From the NCBI GenBank assembly GCA_902778135.1, contig CACYWP010000007.1, positions 117,323-181,322 on the forward strand: 64,000 bases of DNA, read 5' to 3'. Positions within the stretch are counted from its first letter, which is position 1, and each line of letters opens with the position of its first letter. This DNA comes from an uncultured Coriobacteriaceae bacterium (GTDB lineage: Bacteria > Actinomycetota > Coriobacteriia > Coriobacteriales > Atopobiaceae). The position numbers were made by a program, and so were the translations under genes. This document shows, one piece after another, positions 43,028 through 52,077 of this stretch. The notes beneath the pieces were generated by a model. That model searched no databases and was not told the origin of the DNA. It saw only the letters and a list, made by a program, of their open reading frames with translations.

Positions 43028-43459
43028 CTAGTTGCCTACGGTGCATTCGTCGGGGTCTGCCCACTGGTGGTGGAACTCGAGGATGGGAATGTCATCGTCC
43101 ACCTTGACCGCGATCTGGTAGTCGTCCTCGTAGACGATCTCGCCGGGCGAGTTGGTGTACACGACGAAGAAGGGGTGGTTGTAACGTTCGAGCAGCCACA
43201 TGGCCGGGTTCAGCATCTTGAGCATGAGGTCGCTGTTCTCGGTCTTGAAGAAGCAGACGACGCGCTCCTTGCGCATGCAGGGTTCGGGGAATGGCAGCAC
43301 CTCGGCAAACCACGAGTCGATCTCCTTGAAGAGGGCAACGTCCTCCTCGTCCATCACGCCCTGCTGGATGAGCTTCCAGCACATGCCGAAGATGCCCGCT
43401 GCGTGCATGGTGTTGGCTGCGAGCTCCCTGCCCTGGATGCGCACGTACCTGAACTTCAT
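43028..43459 (-). CDS. Conserved-looking protein of unknown function beside STAS genes
   Basis: A 143-residue protein from ATG 43459 (GAGAGGGGGC upstream), 55 bases before the STAS gene at 42676 on the same strand, so probably first gene of that operon. It is soluble and rich in aromatic residues, with WLLERYNHPFFVVYTNSPGEIVYEDDY and a C-terminal EFHHQWADPDEC, but I recognise no family. It may be a regulatory partner of the STAS/RsbU module. No catalytic claim is made. Confidence 0.75.
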   Translation of the reverse strand: MKFRYVRIQGRELAANTMHAAGIFGMCWKLIQQGVMDEEDVALFKEIDSWFAEVLPFPEPCMRKERVVCFFKTENSDLMLKMLNPAMWLLERYNHPFFVVYTNSPGEIVYEDDYQIAVKVDDDIPILEFHHQWADPDECTVGN

Positions 43460-43614
43460 GCCGCCCCCTCTCCGGTGTCCACGGACACTACTCTACCCGC
43501 TTCGCTTTGGCGTCGCACATCCCCGGCCCATGGAAGCGTCCGACAATTCGACGTCCGGTGCCGCCTGCCGGCCATGGCAGGGTGACGGTGACGCGGACCC
43601 CTGGTGCGTCCGCG

Positions 43615-44493
43615 TCAGTAGGCGATGAACGGATTGCGCTTCAGGTCGAGGAGGAAGTCGAACGGGTGAGACAGCTCTTCGGGGCCCGCGATCTGCCGTA
43701 TGCGCCTACAGGCGTCATGCACCTCGCGGGACAGGACGTCGATGCCTGCGACCTGGTCGTCGCTCAGGTACTCGACGATCCTGCCACCAGCATACCCATC
43801 CGCCGTGACGCCGAGGAAGAGCGAGGCCAGGGCGGCGTCATACGTCCCCGTCGCACAGACGAGACCGACCATGTCTGCGGTCACCTCGTCCCATACGGGC
43901 AGCACGTCCTCGGGCATGATGCGCCGGCACACGACGTGGGCGCACTCGTGGTACAGGCGTATCGCACGTGACACGCGCAGCCACTCGTCCTCGTCATAGG
44001 CGGTGCTTCCCGCGGGGATGTTGCTGTACGGGCCCTCTGATATCACGACCAGCTCGGCCCGGAAGCTGCCGGGCTGGCGGGCGAGGCGCGAGAACTCGGA
44101 CGCCCAGTCATCGCCTCCCGACGCGAGGTAGGCGCTGCGCGCCGCGGCAACCGCACCCCAGTCGGGCAGGCCCTTGTAGGTGATGGCGCCTATCGTGCGC
44201 GCGATGGGGACGGGACGTGCCCTGTGGCCGACGATTCGGAGGAGGGTCTCGAAGTCCCCGCGCCGGCTGAGGAACAGCGTCTCGATGGGGCCTGCGGGCG
44301 TGTCCACCACGCACAGCTCGTCATCGGGCCCGCTGGCGAAGTGGTCGAGGTTCGCATCTGCGGGTGGGATGCCGCGCCGGGCGGCGAGGGCGTGGGCCTC
44401 CTGCGCATCCTCGCTCGGGGCGACGTAGAGCTGGGGGAATCGAAGGGCCAGCGTCTCCATTGCCGCGCGTCCCCTCACCGTCTCGCCCGCCAT
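43615..44493 (-). CDS. Putative zincin metallopeptidase (HECAH ... ExxxD)
   Basis: A 292-residue protein. I use ATG 44493, eight bases after AGGGAG. An HExxH motif is seen as YHECAHVV (His182, Glu183, His186), and 17 residues later DEVTADM gives ExxxD (Glu203, Asp207), the pattern of gluzincin-type proteases. There is no signal peptide or membrane helix, so it should be cytosolic. Substrate unknown. It is divergent from the 70-residue peptide gene at 44791, with a 297-base gap in between where I see no gene. Confidence 0.75.
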   Translation of the reverse strand: MAGETVRGRAAMETLALRFPQLYVAPSEDAQEAHALAARRGIPPADANLDHFASGPDDELCVVDTPAGPIETLFLSRRGDFETLLRIVGHRARPVPIARTIGAITYKGLPDWGAVAAARSAYLASGGDDWASEFSRLARQPGSFRAELVVISEGPYSNIPAGSTAYDEDEWLRVSRAIRLYHECAHVVCRRIMPEDVLPVWDEVTADMVGLVCATGTYDAALASLFLGVTADGYAGGRIVEYLSDDQVAGIDVLSREVHDACRRIRQIAGPEELSHPFDFLLDLKRNPFIAY

Positions 44494-44790
44494 GGCCATC
44501 ACTCCCTGTTTCGCGTTCCGGCTTCCAGGCCCTCCATGCCTGCCTACCACCCGACTGTACTCCCTTTTCCGCCTGCTGGCACCCCAGCCACGGGGACGGC
44601 GCCGCCGAATCCCGCATCCTATGGTGGGCTGGTATCTCGGCGGCCGTGCTCGCCCTAGGGTGCGGCTGTCGTGGTATCGTGTCTTTCTGACCGATGTGGC
44701 GTCTGGCCTCATAGAATCCGAACTTGTGAGACAGACGCGCCCCGGCGCGGTAGTAAAGGGTGAAGGCATATCACAGAGAAGGGAAGCACC

Positions 44791-45003
44791 ATGAGCCTCT
44801 TTGATACGAGTCGATCGCTCAAGTACGACTTCACCCGTGGACGTGACGAGGTGCGCGCCCGCACGCGCGCGGAGTTCCTCGCAGCCGCCGGGGTCGGTTT
44901 CAAGTTGGTGGAGGACGGGGTGAGCGAGCTGTCCGACGACCAGCTGGAGATGCTGTCTGCTGCGGGAGACCAGTTTGCGCATCTCGATGACACGGACGAG
45001 TAG
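44791..45003 (+). CDS. 70-residue peptide with Nif11/RiPP-leader-like motif
   Basis: ATG 44791 follows GAAGGGAAGCACC. The last third contains SELSDDQLEMLSAAG, which resembles the conserved leader end of Nif11-type and other RiPP precursors (ELSDxELExVxGG), with AAG in place of GG. The following DQFAHLDDTDE is short, acidic and lacks Cys, Ser or aromatic richness, so it is an unusual core if it is one. A sigma factor gene starts 63 bases downstream. It may be an exported peptide, an NHLM exporter substrate or simply a small regulatory protein. Confidence 0.65.
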   Translation: MSLFDTSRSLKYDFTRGRDEVRARTRAEFLAAAGVGFKLVEDGVSELSDDQLEMLSAAGDQFAHLDDTDE

Positions 45004-45066
45004 GTAGCGATCTAGGCGCATTCGTCCCCTGACCATGGAGGGGGCGCATGCAGGGAAGGCGTTGCG

Positions 45067-45597
45067 ATGGGTAGACGTGGGCTGGGCAAGCGACCGCTGC
45101 GCAGGAGCGACCTGGGGGACTTCTTCGACGAGTACTACTCGCGGATCTTCAACTATGCCTACTACAAGACGCTCGACTATGCGACCGCAGACGAGGTCAC
45201 GTCGGACGTCTTCTACCATGTCGCCCGTTCGTACGCCACGTTCGATCCCCAGCGCGGCACGCTGGACAACTGGGTGTTCCGCATCGCTCGCAACAGCCTG
45301 TACTCCTTCTTCCGCAAGCAGCGCGACACCGTGTCCATCGATGCCGTGGCGGAGGCGGCCGTGTCGTACGAGCAGACCTTCGACGACCCCCTCGAGGACC
45401 AGGGCAAGATGGTTCGGGAGATGCTGGCAATGCTCGACGACAACGATCGCGAGATCATCTACCTCAAGTTCTGGGAGGAGCTGTCCAACAAGGAGATAGC
45501 GCAGCGCCTGGGGATGAACGCATCCACGGTGTCGACGCGCGTCAACCGCGCTACCACCAGGATTCGCAAGTCCTATCCCGACTTCGTGCTGGAATAG
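45067..45597 (+). CDS. Sigma-70 family (ECF-type) RNA polymerase sigma factor
   Basis: A 176-residue protein with region 2 (FFDEYYSRIFNYAYYKT through LDNWVFRIARNSLYSFFRK) and region 4 helix-turn-helix (LSNKEIAQRLGMNASTVSTR). No region 3 and no obvious anti-sigma gene beside it. It lies between the leader-like peptide and the PAS-CPBP membrane gene on the same strand. The STAS/RsbU module 2 kb away could control it indirectly, but no direct evidence is seen. Confidence 0.92.
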   Translation: MGRRGLGKRPLRRSDLGDFFDEYYSRIFNYAYYKTLDYATADEVTSDVFYHVARSYATFDPQRGTLDNWVFRIARNSLYSFFRKQRDTVSIDAVAEAAVSYEQTFDDPLEDQGKMVREMLAMLDDNDREIIYLKFWEELSNKEIAQRLGMNASTVSTRVNRATTRIRKSYPDFVLE

Positions 45598-45684
45598 GCG
45601 GAGGGTGGCCACGCGCTTTCCGGGCGCTGGCAGGGCGGCCCACCCGTGGGGGAGGGGCTGAGGCAAGAGACGAAAGGCTCCGCC

Positions 45685-46749
45685 ATGCGAGACGAAGCGA
45701 TTCCCGCGGGTATCGAGGAGGTCGCCGATGGCGCCGCGTACCACACGCGGGCACTCGATGACATGCCCAACTGCGTCCTCGTCATCGGGGCCCACGGCAC
45801 GATCGTCTATGCCAACGATGCCGCGCGGGAGGCCATGGAGATAGGGGAGTACGTCGGCAGGTCCTTCGCCGAGTACTTCATGGTGTTCCCCAACAGCGCA
45901 AACGACAAGTTCTACGAGGCCATCCTGGATGCCATCCGCGAGAAGCGCATGCGCCACCAGGGGCGCTTCCTCTACGTGTCCCCCAACGGCCGACGCCATG
46001 CGTTCTTCCTGACCAGCTCCTACCTCGAGGGTCCCGGCGAGGACTCGTATCTGGTCATCACCTGCACGGATGTCACGGCGGAGGAGCGGGCGGCACGCCT
46101 TCGGCGCGAGTCGACCTTCCTGCTCGTCTCGACCATCGTCTACATCTGCGCGTTCATGTTCGTCTATACCGTGTGGGACTACCTCGGACGGCCGTTCGCC
46201 GCGACGCACCTCACCACGATGCTCGAGGTGGGAGGCCTTGTCCTGGGGCTGCTGGCCCTGCGGTTCACCTCGCTGCGCCTTGCGAGCCTTGGCCTGGGCA
46301 CGCGCAACCTCGGTCGCAACCTTCGGGAGGCGGGCCTTGCCAGCCTGGCCCTCGTCGGCGTGCTGGTGGCTTGCAAGCTGGTCCTGATGCGCGCGGCCCC
46401 CGCCCTGCTGGCCCATCCGGAGGCGCTCTGCTCGCTGTCGTGGCTTGGTGCGGGGAGCTTCGTCGGCTGCGCATTCTCGGCATGCGTCCAGCAGTTCCTC
46501 ACGCGCGGCATAGTTCACCAGAGCCTATGGCATGTCTTGGGTGACGAGCATGACCACGCTCTCGCCATAGCGGTGTCCACCGTGATGCTCGCGAGCCTGC
46601 AGATGCCCTATGGGCCCGTCCGCATGCTGGGGTCGGCCGTGCTGCTGACGGCATTCGGCTTCCTCTACGAGCGACAGCGCTCGATCTGGGGTCTGGTGCT
46701 CATGCATTTCGTGCTGGGCGTCAGCGCGATGGCGCTGGGACTGGCCTAG
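45685..46749 (+). CDS. PAS domain - CPBP (CAAX/bacteriocin-processing-like) membrane protein, degenerate active site
   Basis: A 354-residue protein from ATG 45685. Residues 20-140 form a PAS domain (LDDMPNCVLVIGAHGTIVYAND and ITCTDVTAEERAA). Seven or eight membrane segments then resemble the CPBP/Abi family. The catalytic EExxxR is replaced by QQFLTR and the second-motif histidine is not seen; only a late His (LMHFVLG) fits. It is therefore probably a sensor or scaffold rather than a protease. It is 87 bases after the sigma factor gene and may transmit a signal to it. Confidence 0.78.
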   Translation: MRDEAIPAGIEEVADGAAYHTRALDDMPNCVLVIGAHGTIVYANDAAREAMEIGEYVGRSFAEYFMVFPNSANDKFYEAILDAIREKRMRHQGRFLYVSPNGRRHAFFLTSSYLEGPGEDSYLVITCTDVTAEERAARLRRESTFLLVSTIVYICAFMFVYTVWDYLGRPFAATHLTTMLEVGGLVLGLLALRFTSLRLASLGLGTRNLGRNLREAGLASLALVGVLVACKLVLMRAAPALLAHPEALCSLSWLGAGSFVGCAFSACVQQFLTRGIVHQSLWHVLGDEHDHALAIAVSTVMLASLQMPYGPVRMLGSAVLLTAFGFLYERQRSIWGLVLMHFVLGVSAMALGLA

Positions 46750-46769
46750 CGCAACGCTTTCCCGATGCC

Positions 46770-47534
46770 CTATTTGTGCCACCCCACCAAGCGCGCGGCC
46801 GTCGAGAGCAGCACCGACAGGTCCCTCTTCGTGCCAGCCGTCTCGCGCACGTCCTGGGGCACGACGCTGTCCCTGTCGAACACGATGATTGGCGCACTTG
46901 CGTGAAAGCCACCGTAGAGGGCGTCGTTGGTGTCCAGCGTCGCGCCGTATCCGGCATCGCGCATGGCCGCGAAGAACGTCTCCCGCTGGGTGTCCATGTC
47001 CTGGGCCCGCCCGGGGTCGCCGTCGCCATCGGAGGGAATCGCGAAGTTGAAGATACGATACGCGCGCGCGAGGTCCTCGCGGGAAGGCTTGCCCTTGGCG
47101 GAGCGCACCCTGCGCAGGGAGGCGCGCGCGGCGCGATAGCCCCCGAAGAGGTATTTGACCGACTTGAAGTGGGCCTGCATGCGGGAGGGGTCGACCACGA
47201 AGTCACGGAAGTCGTCGTTGCTGGCGAAGAGCTCAGCGAACACCCGAGCTGCCGAGTCCTCGCAGGCCATGAGGATGTCGCGGCAGGCAAGGTTCCTGAT
47301 CTCGTACTTCAGGTCGGGCTCGGCGCTGATGTCGGAAGGCGTGCCATTGAAGAGGGAATACAGTATCGGCCCGTTCAGCATCGTGAGGTACTGCTGGAGG
47401 TCCTCGCTCTTGTAGACGGCGTAGAACATGGTGGTCCTGCGCGTGCGGTTGAGGTCGTACGACAGGGTGTAGAGGATCGTCCCACGTCCGATGACCTGGT
47501 CCTCGTGCCGCCTGTCCGTCTCGACTGTTGCCAT
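46770..47534 (-). CDS. Protein of unknown function, convergent with PAS-CPBP gene
   Basis: A 254-residue soluble protein from ATG 47534 (CAGGA upstream), ending 20 bases after the PAS-CPBP stop on the other strand. Features: DLNRTRRTTMFYAVYKSEDLQ near residue 22, a basic stretch YRAARASLRRVRSAKGK and a C-terminal RETAGTKRDLSVLL. No family recognised and no membrane helix. It is divergent from the hybrid kinase gene at 47796, with which it may share a control region. Confidence 0.7.
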   Translation of the reverse strand: MATVETDRRHEDQVIGRGTILYTLSYDLNRTRRTTMFYAVYKSEDLQQYLTMLNGPILYSLFNGTPSDISAEPDLKYEIRNLACRDILMACEDSAARVFAELFASNDDFRDFVVDPSRMQAHFKSVKYLFGGYRAARASLRRVRSAKGKPSREDLARAYRIFNFAIPSDGDGDPGRAQDMDTQRETFFAAMRDAGYGATLDTNDALYGGFHASAPIIVFDRDSVVPQDVRETAGTKRDLSVLLSTAARLVGWHK

Positions 47535-47795
47535 GGGGTCCTGCCCGCAGTCATGCTTGTCAGTTGGTGTCGGCACCCAACGATAGACGATTGACGTGCG
47601 CCCCGCAGATGCGCGGTGTCCATCTGCAGGTCTTTTTCGGGTTTTGGCTTGTCTTTTCGTCCCCGTGGCGCGTTAATGAAACACAGGTGTGTGCAAGCGG
47701 CGGACATACCGCGCCTCGGCGCCGACGCCAGTGCCGGTTGATGCGCGTGACAGATCTGCGGCCGCTTGCTCGGGTGGGAAAGGTGGACCACTTCC

Positions 47796-50700
47796 ATGAG
47801 GGATGACATACGTTATGCGAGGCACCCACGCTTGCGTCTCTTGCTGGCGTTCATGGTGGCCATGCTGCTCTGTGCCATGTGCCTGCCGGCAATCGCCCTT
47901 GCGGACGAGAGCGATGTCGTCCGAGTTGGCTACTACGAGAACGAGGTCTTCCAGGAGGGAGCCAGCGAAGGGACGCCCAAGACCGGTTACGCCTACGAGT
48001 ACTATCGCAAGCTCTCCGAATACACCGGTTGGAGATACGAGTACGTGTATGGCACCTACGGCGAGCTCTACCAGAAGCTTCTCGATGGCGACATCGACCT
48101 GCTGGCAGGGCTTGCCTATCGGGAGGAGCGCGTCGGGCTGATCGGCTATCCCGATGCGCCGATGGGCCACGAGACCTACAACCTGGTGCGTCACGACTCC
48201 GACGTTGCCCTTACCGCCGAGGCGTCGACCCTTCAGGGCTGCAGGATCGGCGTGCTGCAAGGTGCCATGGTCGACGCGCTGCAGAGCTATCTCGACGAGC
48301 GCCATGTGCAGGCCGAGGTCGTGACCTTCGACGATCCCGGGGAGCTGTTCGCGGCGTTCGACTCCGACAGCGTCGACATCCTCGCCGCCGAGGGCGATGG
48401 CGCCTATGGCCGCAGCCATGCACAGGTGCTCTGCTCGTTCGGATCGTCCGACTACTACCTCTGCGTGAGCGCAAGGCGCGACGACCTGCTTGCCGAGCTC
48501 AACTTGGCCCAGGAGATGCTGCAGGTGGAGGACCCCGGCTATCTCAGCGTCCTCAACTCCAAGTACTACGCGGCCAGCGTCTCGAGCAAGGCCTACTCCA
48601 GCGACGAGCAGGAATGGCTGGACACCCACGACACCATCAAGGTGGGCTACATGCTGCACTACCTGCCCTATTGCGACACCGACGCGCAGGGGCAGGTCAC
48701 CGGCATCGTGAAGGAGATGGTTCCCGACATGCTCGAGAGCCTGAACGTCACGGACGTTACGGTGGACTACCAGGCCTTCGAGAGCTACGACGACATGATC
48801 GCCGCGGTGAACGACGAGACGATCGATGTCGCGTTTCCCGTAGGGGGCGGACTCTACTTCTCCGAGGAGAACGGCATCTACCAGTCGAATGCAGTGGCAT
48901 CGGCCACGACCGAGCTGGTCTACAAGGGGGAGTTCACCGACGAGACGCCCTCCCATTTCGCGGTCAACGAGAACAACCGCATGCAGTACTACTACGTGAA
49001 GACGAACTTCCCCGACGCCCAGATCACCCTCTATCCCTCGATAGGGGACTGCCTCGAGGCGGTGCTGTCGGGGCAGGTGAGCTGCACGACGCTCAATGGG
49101 CTGCGCGCAAACGACATCCTCAAGAACAGCAGGTATCGCGACCTCATGCTCCACCAGCTGAGAAATGGGGACGACCGGTGCTTTGGCGTCAAGATCGGCA
49201 ACGAGGGCCTGCTCAAGCTCGTGAACCGCGGCATCTCCGTGCTCGGTGCCGACTATGCGCAGGGTCAGGCCTACCGGTATACCGATGGCCTCTACTCCTA
49301 CTCGACGCTTGACATGGTCAGGGACCACCTGGGCATCTTCGTGACGATCGCACTTGTGATAGCGGCGCTCACCATCGCCCTGCTCACCAACGACTCGCGC
49401 AAGACGAAGGCCTACCTGCGCGAGCAGGAGCGCGCGCGGATGGAGCTGGAGGAGAAGAACAGGGAGCTCAAGAACAGCAGGGACGCCTTTGCCGAGACCA
49501 ACGACATACTGGCGAATGCAGGCTATGGCGTGTGGCACATCGTTCTCGAGGAGGGCAGGCTGCCCCGTATGCGTGGCAACGCGAAGATGAGGGAGCTGCT
49601 GGGTGTCGCAGGGCAGGACCTGTCCGAGGAAGAGCTCTATGACGCGTGGTACTCGCGGATTCTCGAGGAGGAGATACCGTCGGTGCAGGCGAGCATGGCG
49701 GAGATGCTGGAAGGCCGTCTGTCGGAGAACACCTATCGGTGGGACCACCCCGAAAGGGGCGTTATCTACGTGCGCTGCGGCGGAACGTCAGCCGCCCGGG
49801 AGGATGGCGTGCAGTTGCTGCGCGGCTACCATGGCGACGTGACCGACATCGTCCAAAGCGAGATGAAGCAGCGGGAGGCGCTCTCCGACGCCCTGGTCGA
49901 CGCCGAGCAGGCCAGCAGGGCCAAGACCACCTTCCTCAACAACATGTCCCACGACATCCGCACGCCGATGAACGCGATCGTGGGCTTCACCGCCCTGGCG
50001 CAGTCCCACATCGACAATCGCGAGCAGGTTCGCGACTATCTCGAGAAGATCTCGATGTCCAGCCAGCACCTGCTGTCGCTCATCAACGACGTCCTGGACA
50101 TGAGTCGCATCGAGAGCGGCAAGGTGACCATCGAGGAGGCGGAGGTCCACCTGCCGGACCTCGTCCACGACATCAGGACGATCATCCAGGCGAACATGTC
50201 CGCCAAGCGGCAGGACTTCTTCGTCGACACCAAGGGCGTGACCCACGAGGACATCGTCACCGACCGGCTCCGCCTCAACCAGGTGCTGCTCAACATCCTC
50301 TCCAACGCCGTCAAGTTCACGCCGGAAGGTGGCGCCATCAGCTTCCGGGTGATCGAGGTGAGCCGTGGCGAGGATGACGGGGCCGAGTTCGAGTTTCGCG
50401 TCAAGGACAACGGCATCGGCATGAGCGAGGAGTTCAAGAAGAGCATCTTCGACGCCTTCACGCGCGAGAGGACGAGCACGGTCAGTGGCATCCAGGGCAC
50501 GGGACTGGGCATGGCCATCACCAAGAACATCGTCGACATGATGGGCGGCACCATCGAGGTCGAGAGCGAGGAGGGCAAGGGCAGCGAGTTCATCGTGCGC
50601 ATCCCCTGCGCGATCAGCGACAGCCCCAAGACCTTCGAGCTCCCGCCCGAGCTGCATGGCGTCCGCGCCCTGGTGGTGGACGATGACGAGAACTCGTGTC

Positions 50701-51464
50701 TGTCGGTGTGCGAGATGCTTCACGACATGGGCATGCGTCCCGAATGGACGAATCGCGGCGAGGATGCGGTCGTGCACGCGAGGAGGGCTTTGGAGCGCTC
50801 CGATGACTTCGGGACGTTCTTCGTCGACCTGCTGATGCCGGGGCTTGGCGGCATCGAGACGGTACGACGCATCCGCGAGGTGGTGGGCAACAGCGTCCCC
50901 ATCATCATCCTCACCGCCTACGACTGGAACGACGTCGAGAGCGAGGCGCGTGAGGCGGGCGCCACGATGTTCTGCTCCAAGCCCGTCTTCATGTCGCAGC
51001 TGTGCCATGTCCTCGCGAAGTCGTTCCGTACCGAAGAGGGACCGCAGGAAGTGGGGAAGCAGGAGGATGGCGACACGAGCCTTGTCGGCAGGAGGGTGCT
51101 GCTGGCCGAGGACAACGAACTCAACCAGGTGATTGCGACGACCATCCTGGAGGAGCTGGACCTCGTCGTCGAGATTGCCTGCGACGGAACGGAAGCCGTC
51201 GAGATGATGCGCGAGGCGCCGAGCGGACACTTCGACGTGATCCTCATGGACATCCAGATGCCACGGATGGATGGCTACGAGGCGACGCGGTGCATTCGGG
51301 CGCTTGACGACGAGGAGAAGGCATCCATACCCATCATCGCCGTGACGGCCAATGCGCTCGAGGAGGACCGGAAGGCCGCGTTGGATGCGGGCATGGACGG
51401 ACACCTGGCAAAGCCCTATGACGTCCCCGTCATGATCGAGACCCTACGGGAGCTCTTCGCCTAG
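47796..51464 (+). CDS. BvgS-like hybrid histidine kinase with two periplasmic-type SBP_bac_3 sensors and two receivers
   Basis: A 1222-residue protein; ATG 47796 gives a good signal sequence (LLLAFMVAMLLC...ALA). Two extracellular solute-binding (SBP_bac_3) domains occupy about residues 40-270 and 285-505, then one membrane helix (about 512-532), a coiled coil, a PAS domain, HisKA with His719 (NNMSHDIRTPMNAI), HATPase (GTGLGMAITK), a first receiver with Asp1011 (VDLLMPG) and a second with Asp1152 (LMDIQMPRMDG). There is no Hpt domain and no response regulator gene adjacent. It should sense an amino acid-like ligand outside the cell; the output is unknown. Confidence 0.93.
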   Translation: MRDDIRYARHPRLRLLLAFMVAMLLCAMCLPAIALADESDVVRVGYYENEVFQEGASEGTPKTGYAYEYYRKLSEYTGWRYEYVYGTYGELYQKLLDGDIDLLAGLAYREERVGLIGYPDAPMGHETYNLVRHDSDVALTAEASTLQGCRIGVLQGAMVDALQSYLDERHVQAEVVTFDDPGELFAAFDSDSVDILAAEGDGAYGRSHAQVLCSFGSSDYYLCVSARRDDLLAELNLAQEMLQVEDPGYLSVLNSKYYAASVSSKAYSSDEQEWLDTHDTIKVGYMLHYLPYCDTDAQGQVTGIVKEMVPDMLESLNVTDVTVDYQAFESYDDMIAAVNDETIDVAFPVGGGLYFSEENGIYQSNAVASATTELVYKGEFTDETPSHFAVNENNRMQYYYVKTNFPDAQITLYPSIGDCLEAVLSGQVSCTTLNGLRANDILKNSRYRDLMLHQLRNGDDRCFGVKIGNEGLLKLVNRGISVLGADYAQGQAYRYTDGLYSYSTLDMVRDHLGIFVTIALVIAALTIALLTNDSRKTKAYLREQERARMELEEKNRELKNSRDAFAETNDILANAGYGVWHIVLEEGRLPRMRGNAKMRELLGVAGQDLSEEELYDAWYSRILEEEIPSVQASMAEMLEGRLSENTYRWDHPERGVIYVRCGGTSAAREDGVQLLRGYHGDVTDIVQSEMKQREALSDALVDAEQASRAKTTFLNNMSHDIRTPMNAIVGFTALAQSHIDNREQVRDYLEKISMSSQHLLSLINDVLDMSRIESGKVTIEEAEVHLPDLVHDIRTIIQANMSAKRQDFFVDTKGVTHEDIVTDRLRLNQVLLNILSNAVKFTPEGGAISFRVIEVSRGEDDGAEFEFRVKDNGIGMSEEFKKSIFDAFTRERTSTVSGIQGTGLGMAITKNIVDMMGGTIEVESEEGKGSEFIVRIPCAISDSPKTFELPPELHGVRALVVDDDENSCLSVCEMLHDMGMRPEWTNRGEDAVVHARRALERSDDFGTFFVDLLMPGLGGIETVRRIREVVGNSVPIIILTAYDWNDVESEAREAGATMFCSKPVFMSQLCHVLAKSFRTEEGPQEVGKQEDGDTSLVGRRVLLAEDNELNQVIATTILEELDLVVEIACDGTEAVEMMREAPSGHFDVILMDIQMPRMDGYEATRCIRALDDEEKASIPIIAVTANALEEDRKAALDAGMDGHLAKPYDVPVMIETLRELFA

Positions 51465-51503
51465 GGGAGATTTGTATGATGGTCCGCATGTGACATATGC
51501 TGG

Positions 51504-51518
51504 GGTATAACTGATACC
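51504..51518. promoter_or_regulatory. Inverted repeat and -10-like box upstream of lipoprotein gene
   Basis: GGTAT (51504-51508) and ATACC (51514-51518) flank five bases. A TATGAT box lies at 51524-51529. The gene starts at 51582. A possible operator over a promoter; the evidence is weak. Confidence 0.3.
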
Positions 51519-51581
51519 TATCCTATGATGCCCGCATGGGCGTGCTACCGTGCGGAACGAGTTGGAGAGAGGGGCCGTACC

Positions 51582-52058
51582 ATGAGGACGAGCAGGATCG
51601 TGGCGGTGTTTGTCGCGCTGGTGCTGGCGTTCGCACTCGCTGCCTGCGGGAGCCATACGCTGGAGATGGAGCCGCTCGACGAGGTATCGGGCGTCAAGGT
51701 CACCGCCGAGAACGCGCTGGAGGACAACGTGGCCACGTCGAGCGGTGCCATCACGGTTGCCGATGGGGACGTCATCGTCATCAGCCCCTGCCTCGACAAG
51801 GGCAGCTTCCACCTGACGATCACGGGAAGCGACGGTCAGACGGTCGCCTATGACGACGATGTCGAGGGCAGGGTGCTGTTCCAGACGAATGCCGCGCCCG
51901 ATACCTATGACGTCGAGGTCAGCGGCCGCAAGGCCACGGGATGGATGACCGTTTTTGCCATGTCTGCGGACGATATCGCGCAGCAGGACTCATCGCTGGC
52001 CGATGCCTTGGAGGACGCTGGCATCGACCAGGACATCCTGTCCGACGATGGGAAATAG
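51582..52058 (+). CDS. Small lipoprotein of unknown function
   Basis: A 158-residue protein from ATG 51582 (GGAGAGAGGGG upstream). The signal peptide ends LALAAC with lipidated Cys22. The mature part looks like a single beta-sandwich (SGAITVADGDVIVISPCLDKGSFHL, TNAAPDTYDVEVSGRKATGWMTV). No catalytic motif. It stands between the hybrid kinase and the 5'-nucleotidase genes, with a hairpin after it. Confidence 0.82.
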   Translation: MRTSRIVAVFVALVLAFALAACGSHTLEMEPLDEVSGVKVTAENALEDNVATSSGAITVADGDVIVISPCLDKGSFHLTITGSDGQTVAYDDDVEGRVLFQTNAAPDTYDVEVSGRKATGWMTVFAMSADDIAQQDSSLADALEDAGIDQDILSDDGK

Positions 52059-52077
52059 GCGGGCTTGGACGGGTGCA

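Noticed and set aside
43615..46518. A 967-codon minus-strand open frame running from the metallopeptidase gene across the peptide, sigma factor and PAS-CPBP genes
   Set aside because: Only the first 292 codons (start 44493) show protein-like composition and a ribosome site. The rest is antisense to well-supported genes and is an artefact of high G+C.
47673..49748. A 691-codon minus-strand frame opposite the hybrid kinase
   Set aside because: Antisense to a protein with clear sensor and kinase domains; composition typical of a shadow frame.
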